A stretch of DNA of 64,000 nt from a virus, in IMG/VR virus record IMGVR_UViG_3300025645_000038, positions 62,001 through 126,000 of that record. One strand, given 5' to 3'. The position numbers and the translations under genes were made by a program. This document shows positions 7,699 to 18,200 of this stretch, one piece after another. The notes under the pieces were generated by a model. The model was given only the letters and a program-made list of their open reading frames with translations. It had not been told where the DNA came from and made no database searches. Numbering within the stretch: the first letter of the stretch is position 1; each line of letters begins with the position of its first letter.

Positions 7699-8865
7699 AT
7701 GGAAGCAATTTGGGCTGGTAGTAGTTCTTTTTCAGCAGGAAACACACCTTACGGGTTTTATGATAGTGATACAGAGTTTTCAGGCTCTGGTAATCATTCT
7801 ATAGACAAGTTTTCTGATTGGGCTGCTAAAAGATTAGGGTATCCAATAATCGAAGTAGAATTACAAGATAAACAATTCTACGCTTGTTATGAAGAAGCTA
7901 TCACAGAGTATAGCGCACAGGTAAACCAATTTAATATTAGAGATAATATGTTGGCTTTACAAGGACAAGAAACAGGTTCTGGTTCTACAAAAACAAACTT
8001 AACGCATAGAAAACTAACACCGACAATCGGTAGGAACATTCAGTTAGCTGAACAATACGGAACAGAAGCTGGGGTTGGTGGAACAGTTGATTTTAAGAGT
8101 GGTTCTATACAAATCACAAGTGGTTCACAGGTTTATGATTTAAATGCACTTTGGGCTAATGTCTCAGAAAGCGGTGATGCTATAGAAGTAAGAAAAGTAT
8201 TTTATGAGAGTTCTCCTGCTATTACAAGATATTTCGATCCATATGCTGGTACAGGTGATGGTTCTTACAATATGTTGGATAGTTTTGGTTGGGGTAATAA
8301 CTCACCAGCAGTTCAGTTTATGATGATGCCGATGTATGCTGATTTATTAAAGATTCAAGCTATTGAGTTTAATGACCAGATAAGAAAGTCTGCTTATTCA
8401 TTCGAGTTACAGAATAATAAATTAAGAATTTTTCCTAATCCAACAAGTACTTACAAACTACACTTTAGATATATTCTAAAGAAAGATAGAAATAATACGT
8501 TACAAGGAACCTCTGATGGTGTGATTACAGACTACTCAAATGCTCCTTTTAATAATATGACATTTGCTAATATTAATGAAGTTGGTAAACAATGGATTAA
8601 GAAATATGGATTAGCTCTATGTAAGGAGTTATTAGGAACAATACGAAGTAAGTATTCGTCACTTCCTATACCAAATGCAGAAACAACATTGGATGGTGAT
8701 ACTTTAAGAACAGAAGCGGCTACGGAAAAAGAAGGACTAATTACAGAACTTAGGGAAACATTAGAACAGACAAGTAGAAAGGCTTTGTTGGAAGCTGATA
8801 AGGATGAAGCTGAGTTCTTACAAGAAAAGTTGTCAAAAGTTCCATACCCAATATACATAGGATAA
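7699..8865 (+). CDS. 13: Neck protein (T4 gp13-like)
   Basis: 388 residues with TAGGAG at 7688-7693. The N-terminus (KFSDWAAKRLGYPIIEVELQDKQFYACYEEAITEYSAQVNQ) matches the pattern of T4-like neck/head-completion proteins that follow the capsid gene in marine phages, and the order gp13-gp14-gp15 is kept here. Middle motifs include ALWANVSESGDAIEVRKVFYES and LRIFPNPTSTYKLHFRYILKK, suggesting a beta-rich body, with a C-terminal helical region (EGLITELRETLEQTS). T4 gp13 is 309 residues, so this is longer. It should act at the portal-tail joint. Family assignment rests on context and recalled similarity. Confidence 0.65.
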   Translation: MEAIWAGSSSFSAGNTPYGFYDSDTEFSGSGNHSIDKFSDWAAKRLGYPIIEVELQDKQFYACYEEAITEYSAQVNQFNIRDNMLALQGQETGSGSTKTNLTHRKLTPTIGRNIQLAEQYGTEAGVGGTVDFKSGSIQITSGSQVYDLNALWANVSESGDAIEVRKVFYESSPAITRYFDPYAGTGDGSYNMLDSFGWGNNSPAVQFMMMPMYADLLKIQAIEFNDQIRKSAYSFELQNNKLRIFPNPTSTYKLHFRYILKKDRNNTLQGTSDGVITDYSNAPFNNMTFANINEVGKQWIKKYGLALCKELLGTIRSKYSSLPIPNAETTLDGDTLRTEAATEKEGLITELRETLEQTSRKALLEADKDEAEFLQEKLSKVPYPIYIG

Positions 8866-8869
8866 GAAA

Positions 8870-9358
8870 ATGGCTGGTAGATTTTTACCTCAAAGAGATG
8901 TTGACTTAGTAACAAGAGTCAGTAGAGAATTGGTTGGTGATAAACAAGGAAACAAAGACGGATTAATAAATCAAGAATGTGTTGTTTATAAACCATCCTT
9001 ACAAGAGTCAGCAGTAAACATGTATGGTGAAGCTGCTGGTGGTAAGAAGGTGTATAAGAATGGAGTACAGATGGCTGCTCTTGTCTCAGCTGATGATTTC
9101 GATTTCAATACAGATGAGTTTGGGCCTGATGCACAACAGAATGCTACATTCTCATTTTTAAGACAATCATTTATAGATGCTTCAATGGTATTGGAGATAG
9201 GCGATTTAATAGATTGGAATTATGGATATTTTGAAGTTGGTTCTATAAACGAAAATCAATTAGTTGGTGGTCAATTTGACCAAAACTTTTCGGTTGTAGC
9301 AACAACTTTTTTAATTAGAAAAAGTTCTATACAAATAGAAAGAGTTAGGAGTACATAA
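8870..9358 (+). CDS. 14: Neck protein (T4 gp14-like)
   Basis: 162 residues starting 4 bases after the preceding stop. Recognisable features are an N-terminal basic segment, a central YKPSLQESAVNMYGEAAGGKKVYKNGV region, and FGPDAQQNATFSFLRQSF...VLEIGDLIDWNYGYFEVGSI, a beta-rich block that fits T4-like gp14 neck proteins (GD-I/L-I...YFEV). T4 gp14 is 256 residues, so this version is short. Gene order and co-translation with the gp13-like gene support a head-tail connector role. The stop overlaps the next start (TAATG). Confidence 0.6.
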   Translation: MAGRFLPQRDVDLVTRVSRELVGDKQGNKDGLINQECVVYKPSLQESAVNMYGEAAGGKKVYKNGVQMAALVSADDFDFNTDEFGPDAQQNATFSFLRQSFIDASMVLEIGDLIDWNYGYFEVGSINENQLVGGQFDQNFSVVATTFLIRKSSIQIERVRST

Positions 9359-10926
9359 TGGCTCGTGAAAAACCAATACCTCGTTCTGCTAGAAAGAAAA
9401 TAAATCGTGGAACATTGAGGTCGAGAGGAGATGACCAAGTAAAAAACATATCAGTTGGGTTGATGGATATCGATGCAGCTATTATGTTTTATTTCAATAA
9501 TGTTATTAAACCTACTGTTATAGAAAATGATGAAACTATAAAAGTTCCTCTTATGTACTCTAATCCAGAAAGATGGAATAGTATACAAAAAAACGGATAC
9601 TTAGTTGATAATAAAAAACAACTATTAATACCACTAATTGTATTCAAGAGAAATTCTATATCAAAAGATGAAACTATGTCTGTTGATAAAATAGATCCTT
9701 TAAATCCTCAATTATTTCGTACTTTTCAAAGTAAATATTCTAAAAAGAATAGATATGATAATTTTTCTGTTCAACAAGGATTAAATAAAACAAAAGAGCT
9801 TTATACAGTGGGTGTACCAGATTATGTAAATCTTGAATATGAATTTATTGTTTGGACATCATATACTGAACAAATGAATAGTATAATAGAAAAAATCATT
9901 TGGAGTGAAGGTTCTTATTGGGGTGAAGATGGAAAGTTTAAATTTAGAACCTCAATAGATAACTATACAGATGCTAGTGAATTTACAGTAAACTCTGAAA
10001 GATTGATTAGAACTACTTTTTCAGTCACTCTAAAAGGATATTTAATACCCGAAGAATTTAATAGTGTTGTCACAACACAAAAGGCGTTAACACCAAAAAG
10101 AATATTAATTGGTGATGATGTAAGTGTAAACCTAACCGATTTGGTAGGAGATAGCCAAACCAGAGATGTAAGAATATCTGTATCGAAAGATGGTGGAGCT
10201 GGCGGTGGTGGTGGATTAGAAAAACCATTTACGATAGCAACAGGAACTGGTGTATCTATTGCAGGAGCTGGTCAGTTTGATGGAAGAAACTCTAAAACAT
10301 TTACATTTAGCATTGGTCAAGATGTAGGAACATCGAGTACAGTCCAATTTGCTAATGTCTCAGCTTCAAGTGCAATTCATATAGGCCCAACATCATTTGA
10401 AATAAAACAAAGAGATGATGGAAAAGCTGAGGTAAGTACGGATTGGGTTGTAAAGGGAGATATCATCGCAGAAAACTTTGTGGTTACATCTTCTGTAACA
10501 TCGATGTCTGTTGCTTTTGCTAGTGGTTCTACTAAATTTGGTGATAGTCCCGATGATACACATAGGATAACAGGTTCTATGAGCATAGTAGGAAACTTGT
10601 TAGTTAATGGAGCAGCTACAATTACAGCAACGACTATAACTACACCAGACCAATATATGAGAAAACAATTTGTCAAGAAAGCTGCTTCAATTAGTATACC
10701 ATCAACTGCTAGTTTTACTGCCGTAACAGCCTCTGCTCCAAGTGGTTTGACTGCTACAAACGAACAAGACTTTGTTTTCTTTATCAATGGACAATATATG
10801 GAACATGATGCTCTTACGATTAAGCAAGCTGGTTCAAACTTTTTATTACTTGTAGATACCGATAGTATAGGTTATAGTTTAGAAGCTGATGATGAGATTA
10901 TTGCTCAAGGAAAGTTTAATTCCTAA
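9358..10926 (+). CDS. 15: Tail terminator/sheath stabiliser (T4 gp15-like) with fibre-like C-terminal fusion
   Basis: 522 residues against 272 in T4 gp15. Residues ~30-245 match gp15: ETIKVPLMYSNPERW (cf. KFIRVPITYASKEHF), YEFIVWTSYTEQMNSIIEKI (cf. YELSIFTRYEDDMFQIVEQI) and IRTTFSVTLKGYLIPEEF (cf. IEWSLTFEVNGWMYP). A glycine-rich linker near residue 280 follows, then a fibre-type region. That region carries the AEN-[FY]-VV...SGST-x-FGDS-x-DDTH module near residues 370-410, which is also present in the giant fibres, and a FINGQYMEHDALTI...D-EIIAQGKF C-terminus typical of phage fibre appendages. So a neck or upper-tail ring protein seems to carry its own appendage, perhaps whiskers or a fibre dock. 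Confidence 0.75.
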   Translation: MAREKPIPRSARKKINRGTLRSRGDDQVKNISVGLMDIDAAIMFYFNNVIKPTVIENDETIKVPLMYSNPERWNSIQKNGYLVDNKKQLLIPLIVFKRNSISKDETMSVDKIDPLNPQLFRTFQSKYSKKNRYDNFSVQQGLNKTKELYTVGVPDYVNLEYEFIVWTSYTEQMNSIIEKIIWSEGSYWGEDGKFKFRTSIDNYTDASEFTVNSERLIRTTFSVTLKGYLIPEEFNSVVTTQKALTPKRILIGDDVSVNLTDLVGDSQTRDVRISVSKDGGAGGGGGLEKPFTIATGTGVSIAGAGQFDGRNSKTFTFSIGQDVGTSSTVQFANVSASSAIHIGPTSFEIKQRDDGKAEVSTDWVVKGDIIAENFVVTSSVTSMSVAFASGSTKFGDSPDDTHRITGSMSIVGNLLVNGAATITATTITTPDQYMRKQFVKKAASISIPSTASFTAVTASAPSGLTATNEQDFVFFINGQYMEHDALTIKQAGSNFLLLVDTDSIGYSLEADDEIIAQGKFNS

Positions 10927-10966
10927 AAATAGTTCCCACATTCCACCTTTCTTTTACTACTTCCTT

Positions 10967-10974
10967 ATATTTAT
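10967..10974 (+). promoter_or_regulatory. Candidate late promoter before fibre cluster
   Basis: ATATTTAT within TTATATTTATTACT, in the 52-base gap after the gp15-like gene. It is only 5 bases before ATG 10979, so it would serve the cupredoxin and fibre genes downstream rather than that small gene, unless transcription starts elsewhere. Confidence 0.3.
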
Positions 10975-10978
10975 TACT

Positions 10979-11251
10979 ATGAGAAAACGACATTGGAAAA
11001 ATAGAAAGAATAGAAAATGTCCTACTTGTACTAGGATATTAACTTATTCTCGAAAAGATTCCTTTGATAGAGCAGTAGGTAACAACTCTGTCTGTAAGTC
11101 ATGTGCTCAAACAGATAGAAAAGTAACAATGGAGACATTGGAAAAGATGAAACAACCTAAGACTGTCGAACATAGAAAAAAGATTTCACGCTCTATGAAG
11201 ACGCGTTGGGAAAAACTGAGAGAGAAAGAGTATGGCTTTACTAGACAGTAA
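10979..11251 (+). CDS. Small zinc-ribbon/NUMOD3-like protein
   Basis: 90 residues from ATG 10979; the frame extends to a TTG-type start at 10889, but that would run deep into the gp15-like gene. It contains a CPTC...CKSC pair (a likely zinc knuckle) followed by KTVEHRKKISRSMKTRWEKLREKEYG. The latter matches the NUMOD3 DNA-binding motif found in phage homing endonucleases (GIY-YIG or HNH). No nuclease domain is present, so this may be a free-standing DNA-binding remnant or a regulator. Its last 20 bases overlap the next gene. No Shine-Dalgarno sequence is obvious. It interrupts an otherwise structural gene row, as expected of a former mobile element. Confidence 0.6.
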   Translation: MRKRHWKNRKNRKCPTCTRILTYSRKDSFDRAVGNNSVCKSCAQTDRKVTMETLEKMKQPKTVEHRKKISRSMKTRWEKLREKEYGFTRQ

Positions 11252-11951
11252 ACAATTAAATCCAAGACTTACAGGTTCGTTTACCCTTTCTGGTAGTTTA
11301 TCAACAGAAAAGAATACACGAATTATAAGCAATTTAACAGAAATTATAAAGGTTACAGTAGTTTCTGATAATGGAAATAAGTATGCTTTTGAAGGTGCTA
11401 CTGCTCCTAATATCACAGTAGCTGAGGGAAAGACTTATAGATTTGATACATCTGATAGTACAAATAGTACCCATCCTTTTAGATTTAGTACCACATTAAG
11501 TGGAAGTTGGGCTGGCGGTAGTGCTTACACAACAGGAGTAACAGTAAATGGAACACCAGGACAAGGAGATTCATACACAGAAATTTCAATCAATAAAGTC
11601 ACACCTAATCATCTTTATTACTATTGTACTGCTCATGCTAATATGGGGAACGATGGTAAGTTACTTAAAAACGATTTTACAAACTTACATCTCGTAAGTG
11701 GTTCATCAGTATCAACCGGTTCGTTTGGACACTTAGTAGTACAAGGAAATGTGACTGCTAGTGGTACTGTAAGAGCAGATGCTTTCGAATCTGTTCAAGG
11801 TGGAGACACGATAAGTTTTGGAGATAATTTAAGTGTTACTGGTCAGATAACTGCGAGTGGTAATATAGATACTACAAGTGGTAGGGTATTTGAACAAGGA
11901 ACATCAGTAATAGACCATGCTACGGCGATGGCTATTGTATTTGGAGGATAA
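11232..11951 (+). CDS. Virion protein with cupredoxin-like domain and fibre module
   Basis: 239 residues. Residues ~38-142 look like a cupredoxin beta-sandwich: a KVTVVSDNGNKYAFEG opening, ITVAEGKTYRFDTSDSTNSTHPFRF, then TPNHLYYYCTAHANMG. His81, Cys132, His135 and Met138 have the order of type 1 copper ligands, and C-x2-H-x2-M is the amicyanin spacing. Similar domains occur in marine phage tail proteins. Residues ~155-180 are one SGSSVSTGSFGHLVVQGNVTAS module of the type repeated in the giant fibre downstream, so it is probably a fibre-associated virion protein. Start ATG 11232 overlaps the end of the NUMOD3-like gene; the stop is 2 bases from the next start. Confidence 0.7.
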   Translation: MALLDSKQLNPRLTGSFTLSGSLSTEKNTRIISNLTEIIKVTVVSDNGNKYAFEGATAPNITVAEGKTYRFDTSDSTNSTHPFRFSTTLSGSWAGGSAYTTGVTVNGTPGQGDSYTEISINKVTPNHLYYYCTAHANMGNDGKLLKNDFTNLHLVSGSSVSTGSFGHLVVQGNVTASGTVRADAFESVQGGDTISFGDNLSVTGQITASGNIDTTSGRVFEQGTSVIDHATAMAIVFGG

Positions 11952-11953
11952 TA

Positions 11954-12277
11954 ATGGCTAATACTTTTAAAAATGCTGGAGTTGCTGTTGGAAATAGTGC
12001 TACTACTATTTATACTGCACCTGGTAGTACAACAGGAGTTATTCATGCAGTTTACATTAGTAATGTAGATGGAACGAATGACGCAACAATAGATTTGTAT
12101 GTAACAGATACAAGTGCTGGTTCTGATTTTTACATTATGAAAACAGTAGATGTACCAGCAGATTCAACTTTGGTAATTGAGAAACCTATTAATTTAGAAG
12201 CTGGTGATGTACTAAAAGCTGTTGCTTCAGCGGCTGGTGATTTACAAGCTTTTGCGAGTGTATTGGAAATAACATAA
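11954..12277 (+). CDS. Small conserved virion/fibre-associated protein
   Basis: 107 residues with GGAGG at 11943-11947. Sequence blocks NSATTIYTAPGSTTGVIHAVYISNVDGTND, IDLYVTD, IMKTVDVPADSTLVIEKPINLEAGDVLKAVASAAGDLQAFASVLEI describe an all-beta protein. I recall near-identical small proteins next to fibre genes in many marine phages, where they are treated as structural. No signal peptide or membrane segment. It sits between the cupredoxin protein and the first giant fibre and is probably a tail or fibre decoration subunit. Function is inferred. Confidence 0.7.
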   Translation: MANTFKNAGVAVGNSATTIYTAPGSTTGVIHAVYISNVDGTNDATIDLYVTDTSAGSDFYIMKTVDVPADSTLVIEKPINLEAGDVLKAVASAAGDLQAFASVLEIT

Positions 12278-12278
12278 T

Positions 12279-15200
12279 ATGGCTAACCTAAAATATATAG
12301 GTAAAAATATACTAAACCACACCCTTGAAATCAAGAAGGGTGATGTAAGTGGTTCGTCTAGTTCTACTGGTTCATTTGGTAGAGGTGAAGTAACCACATT
12401 AGAAGCATCTTCATTTGGAAGTAGTGCTAGTACTTTAATTAGTGGTTCATTTACATCAACAAGCTCCTCATTAGCTAGTAGAATTACCACAGCGGAAACA
12501 GAATTAGGTAATACCTTAATCAGTTCATCTGCTCAGATAGCTTCTGATATTAGTGGTTCATTTACATCAACAAGTTCATCACTTGCTGGTAGACTAACTA
12601 CAGAAGAAGGAAATGTAGATACACTTCAAGCTAGAGATTTAATAGCAGGAGCTGGTTTAACTGGTGGTGGAACATTAGCCTCTGATAGAACTTTCAATGT
12701 AGTCGGCGGAACTGGTATTACAGCAAATGCAAATGATATACAAGTAGATTTTTCAGACTCAACTTTACAGACTACAATTAGTGGTTCATTGGGTACTAAT
12801 GCTACATTGATAAGAAGTCTTACAGCAGCTGGTATTAGTGGTTCATTTACACCAACGAGTTCATCACTTGCTAGTAGACTAACCACAGAAGAAGGAAACG
12901 TAGATACTCTTCAAGCTAGAGATTTAATAGCTGGTACAGGTTTAACAGGTGGTGGAACATTAGCTTCTGATAGAACTTTTAACGTAGTCGGTGGAACTGG
13001 TATTACAGCAAATGCAAATGATATAGAAATAGATTTTTCAGATTCCACTTTACAAACCACAATTAGTGGTTCAGTTACTTCGGTAAGTTCTTCATTAGCT
13101 GGTAGGATTACTACTGAAGAAGGAAACGTAGATACTTTACAAGCTAGAGATTTAATAGCAGGAGCTGGTTTAACTGGTGGTGGAACACTAGCCTCCGATA
13201 GAACTTTTAATGTTGGTGCTGGAACAGGTGTTACTGTAAATGCTAACGATGTAGCTATTGGACAGGCAGTTGCAACATCTGATAATGTTACATTTGGTAG
13301 TGTGACTACAACAGGAAACATAAGTGGTTCATCAACCTCAACTGGTTCGTTTGGTCAAGGTCATTTTGCTAATAGTTTAGGTATCGGCACTACATCGCCA
13401 AGTGCCTTAATTCATGGAACTGGTACAAACGGTACAACATTAAGATTAAAAAATACAAGTAGTGCGTTAAATTATATCCATCTTGAAAATAGTGCGAATA
13501 CTGGTAACTTCATACAAACAAATGCTGATAGTATAATGTTAAACGCTGATGCATTTGGTTCTGGTGGTGATGTTAGATTAATGACTGGTAATACTATAAG
13601 AGTAAGAGTAAACGAACATGGATTAGGTATAAATGCCACACCAGCAGATGATATAAGATTGAGAGTTAAATCATCCGATAACGATGATGGTATTCAATTA
13701 GATGACCAAAGTGGTAATTCATTATTTAAAGTATTCCAACAATCAGATGGTGTTGGAAGATTATTTGTAGGTGGTAGCTCATCGGGTACAGTTTTTACTG
13801 TAACAGGTGGTGGTGATGCTTCCTATGTAAAGACAGGAACATTTGGTGTTGGCGTTACAAGCCCAACAGCAGAGCTAGATGTAAGTGGTTCTCTTCAAGT
13901 ATCTGGTCATATAAGTGGTTCATCATCCTCAACTGGTTCGTTTGGTAGAGTTGAATCGGACACATTTAATGCAACAACATTTACAAGTACAGAAGTAACC
14001 TCTACAAATCTAACGGTTACAGGAACAATAACTGGTTCTTCTTTAAATGTAAGTGGTGATGGTATATTCGGTGGTAACATAAGAGCAGTAGGTGATGTAA
14101 TAGCAGAAAGATATATTGTATCATCTTCGGTTACACATCTTACACAATCTTTTAGTAGCGGTTCTACGATTTTTGGGGATAGTGCTGATGATACTCATCT
14201 ATTTATTGGTAGTAAGATAAGTGGTTCATCAAACTTAACAGGTTCGTTTGGTGCTGTATCAATAGGAAAAGGAACTGCTGATAATCAAAGAGCACTTACC
14301 ATTTCTGGTAATGTTCAGTTAGATAACAATAATGCAATTTACTTTAAAAGGTCAACAGGTACAGCAGATCCTCATATAATTTATAATAGTAATAATGACT
14401 TTAATATTTTCAATCCACTTGCTGGTGAGATAAAATTTGCTGTAGGTAGTGCTGAAATAGTTGTTGTAGATAGTAGTGGATTAACATTTAACGGAAGTAA
14501 GACAATCGGTTCTTCTGCTGGTGCTGGTGTAATAACTATTGCGGGTAATAGTGGTTTAAAACTAAAGTCAGGTGGTGGCGGTGGTTCTGGTCCTATAGAA
14601 CTTATACAAGGTAGTACAACCTATTGGTCAGTAGGTACAAGTGGTGCTTTGACTGGTAGTGCTGACTTGGTGATGAATGCTGGAAAAAACATAAGTGGTT
14701 CAGCAACCTCAACTGGTTCGTTTGGTGAAGTTCATACTGAGGGTGTAAAAGGATTAGCTGGGGATTACAGTAGTGTATTATTAGTACCAGATACTTTACA
14801 ATTTGGCAATGATGCGGATTCAATGTTTAGAAGAAGAACTTCAAACGATGTTGAGTTTAGAATGGCTGGTTCAGATATAGTTAGGATAAACACAAGTGGT
14901 TTACAGGTTGAGAATGGTAATTTAGAAGTTGAAAGTGGTAATGTAATAGCTAGTGGAAACATAAGTGGTTCATCAACCTCAACTGGTTCGTTTGGTAATC
15001 TTAGGGTTGGTGATAGAACTGCTCATGCTAATAGATTTACAGCGTATGGTGGAAATGAAGGATTTAAGGTAGGTTACGCTCAATCAGGTTTCTTAGCTAG
15101 TACAGGTGCTGCTTCAGATGGTGCTGATGCAGAAATAGTAATGACAGGAACTGGTGGTTCTGCTCCATTTAATAATCATGGTAGTATCGTATATAAGACA

Positions 15201-18200
15201 AGAGCAGTTGATACATTACAAAGAAGTTCACATATATTCTACACAGGTAGAACATCTGCTGAAAGAGTAAGGATTGACCACGATGGTAATTTGGGTATTG
15301 GCACAGCTGCTCCTTACTATAAAGCTCATATATCATTTGATAATTCTACTACATCATTTAGTGGTGGTAGTAGTGGAAATTGGGGTGGTAACGGACTGCG
15401 AATTGAAAATACTAATAGTACAACAGATACAAAGGCAACCTTACAATTAAGAGCAAATGATTATGATGCTCTAATATCTGCAGTTAAGAAATCAGGTGGT
15501 AATACAGGTGAAGTACATTTTAACGTAGATCCTGATGCAAATACAAATCAACTTCTCACATTAGCAGGTTCTAAAATAAGCGGTTCATCAACCTCAACTG
15601 GTTCGTTTGGTCATTTGGTAGTTGATGATGCTATTAAAGTAGCACACGGTGGTACAGGTACTACATCTTTAACATCTAATGCTATATTAACTGGTAATGG
15701 AACTTCACCTATACAGGCAGAATCAGACCTTACATTTTCTCCTGGAGGTTCATTATCAATTTCAACTACTCAAGATCCAATTTTAATATTAAATAGAACT
15801 AGTGGTGGAAGTTCCGCTATACATTTTAAAAATTCTGGAACTACAAAAGCTTACATTTATTCAGACACTAGTCAGAATTTGTATTTTGGAAATCCAACTA
15901 CGAATCCAGTATTAAAGCTTAATGCCGATGGTTCTTCTGTATTTGCTGGTAATGTAAGTGGTTCATCAACTTCAACAGGTTCGTTTGGTAGAGGGTTTAT
16001 TGCTGATGATTTATTTGTAGGTGATGGTACAACAACTGGTGGTATAATATCAGGATACAAAGCTGATGGTGCTTACTTATACCTACAGAATAGCACTACC
16101 GGTACGGGTCCTGCTAAAGGTATATCACTACAGGCTTATCAAGACGATGGTTATGTGGGTAACTATTCTAATACATCTGGTAAGTTCATAATCTTTGTAA
16201 ACAATGGTAACACTCATGCAATAACTATCAATGGTACAACAAGTCACAAACTTCTCACATTAGAAGATTCTAAAATAAGTGGTTCATCAACCTCAACAGG
16301 TTCGTTTGGTTCTTTAATAGTTGATGGTGTGATACAAGGTGCTACCGAAATAGGTGGTGATTTAACTATAACGGATGCTACACCAGCATTAACTTTTAAT
16401 GATACAAATGAACATCCATCAAGAATAAGTGGTAATGGTAGTCATGTAACTTTACAAGCTGATTATAATAATACTGGTGCTGGTTCAAGGATTGATTTTG
16501 AGATAGATGGTACTAATCAAGCTAGATTGTATGGTCCTACTGGTGACCTTACATTGTATAATGGTGGATTAGTAACTGCTGGTAACATAAGTGGTTCATC
16601 AACCTCAACAGGTTCGTTTGGTGATGTTCATATTGTTGATAAACTTCTTATCGGTACTAAAACAGCTGATACTGTATGGAATTTTGTACCTAGAGTACAA
16701 ATAGAGGGTACAAATGCTGCTTCATCAGCTTTTAATATAGTTCGTAACAGTAATGATGGTTCTCCACCATATATTATAATGACCAAAACAAGAGGTAGTG
16801 CAGCTGGTGGAGATACTCTTGTTCAAAATGGTGATATACTTGGTAGAATACTATTCGCTGGCGCTGATGGTACTGATAGAGCTCCGATAGGAGCAAGAAT
16901 AGCAGCTGGCGTAGATGGTACACCAGGTGAAAATGATTTACCAACTGAGCTAACATTTTGGACTACTGCGGATGGAGCACAACAGCCAACACAAAGAATG
17001 GTTATCAAAAGTTCAGGAAAAGTAGGCATCGGCGAAACATCTCCTGATTACTTTGTACATATTAAAGATAGTGCTCACACAAGATTACAACTAGAAGCAG
17101 GTAGTGTAAACCATCAAACTTATCTACAATTTGAAGCAGATAGACCAGCAGAAAACGATACAATAGGAAATATACAATTTAGGGTTGCTGGAAATGTTTC
17201 ATCAGCTATTATAGGATATAGAGGAAGTGGAGATAGCTCAGGTTATACGGTATTTACAAGTGGTGGTACGACTGAAAGAATGAGACTAGCTGAAAGTGGT
17301 GATATAGTATTTAGTGGAGCTAATCAAAAAATAAGTGGTTCATCAACCTCAACTGGTTCTTTTGGTGTTGGTTTCTTTGACGATAGTGTTGGTATGGGAG
17401 TTGCACCTGGTAACTCAAGTTATTTGTTGAATATAGAAGCAGCTCAAACTTACGCTGCAAGATTTAAATCAAGAAAGACAACTTCATCTACTTCTCAAAG
17501 AACGATGATACTGGTTGGAAGTGGACAAGACAAAGGAGCTGGTATCTTCTTTCAAGGTCCAGGTACAAATCTTTCAATAGGTGTAAAGGAAGATAATAAG
17601 TTTCATATTGCACCTGGTAGAAATGATATTGGTGATTCTAGTGCTTATTCTGTTACTGTAGATACAAGTGGTAACTTTGAGGTTACTGCTGGAAACATAA
17701 GTGGTTCAGCAACATCAACAGGTTCGTTTGGTAGGGTAGAAGTAAATTCAATATCAGCTAGTCTTTATCAAGGACAAATCGGTTCTCGTTATGTTCATTC
17801 ACAAACATCTGATTCTGCTACTTGGTCAATAAATCACAACATAGGACATAAGTATCCTGTAGTTACTGTATATGATACAAGTGACCAAATGATTTTACCT
17901 GAAACAGGAACTGCTACAGACTCAGATACATTTACCCTAACATTTAATGAAGCTATTCAAGGAAAAGCTGTAGTTTCTGTTGGTGGAATCGGTGAAAATG
18001 CTGGTGGTAACTATATATTTACACAAGATTCTTCTACTACAAATTGGAGAGTTACACATAGTTTAAGTCAACAATATCCAAATGTAACTGTGTATGATGG
18101 TAGTAATCAAGTAATTATACCTGAAAGTATTACAGCTGCTAGTTCTAACGAAATGGATATCACATTTTCAGATGCTCAGAGTGGATATGCTAACTTTTCA

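Noticed and set aside
10889-10978. Longer N-terminus for the NUMOD3-like protein
   Set aside because: It would overlap the end of the gp15-like gene and encode an unrelated hydrophobic stretch; ATG 10979 gives a natural start to the zinc-ribbon protein.
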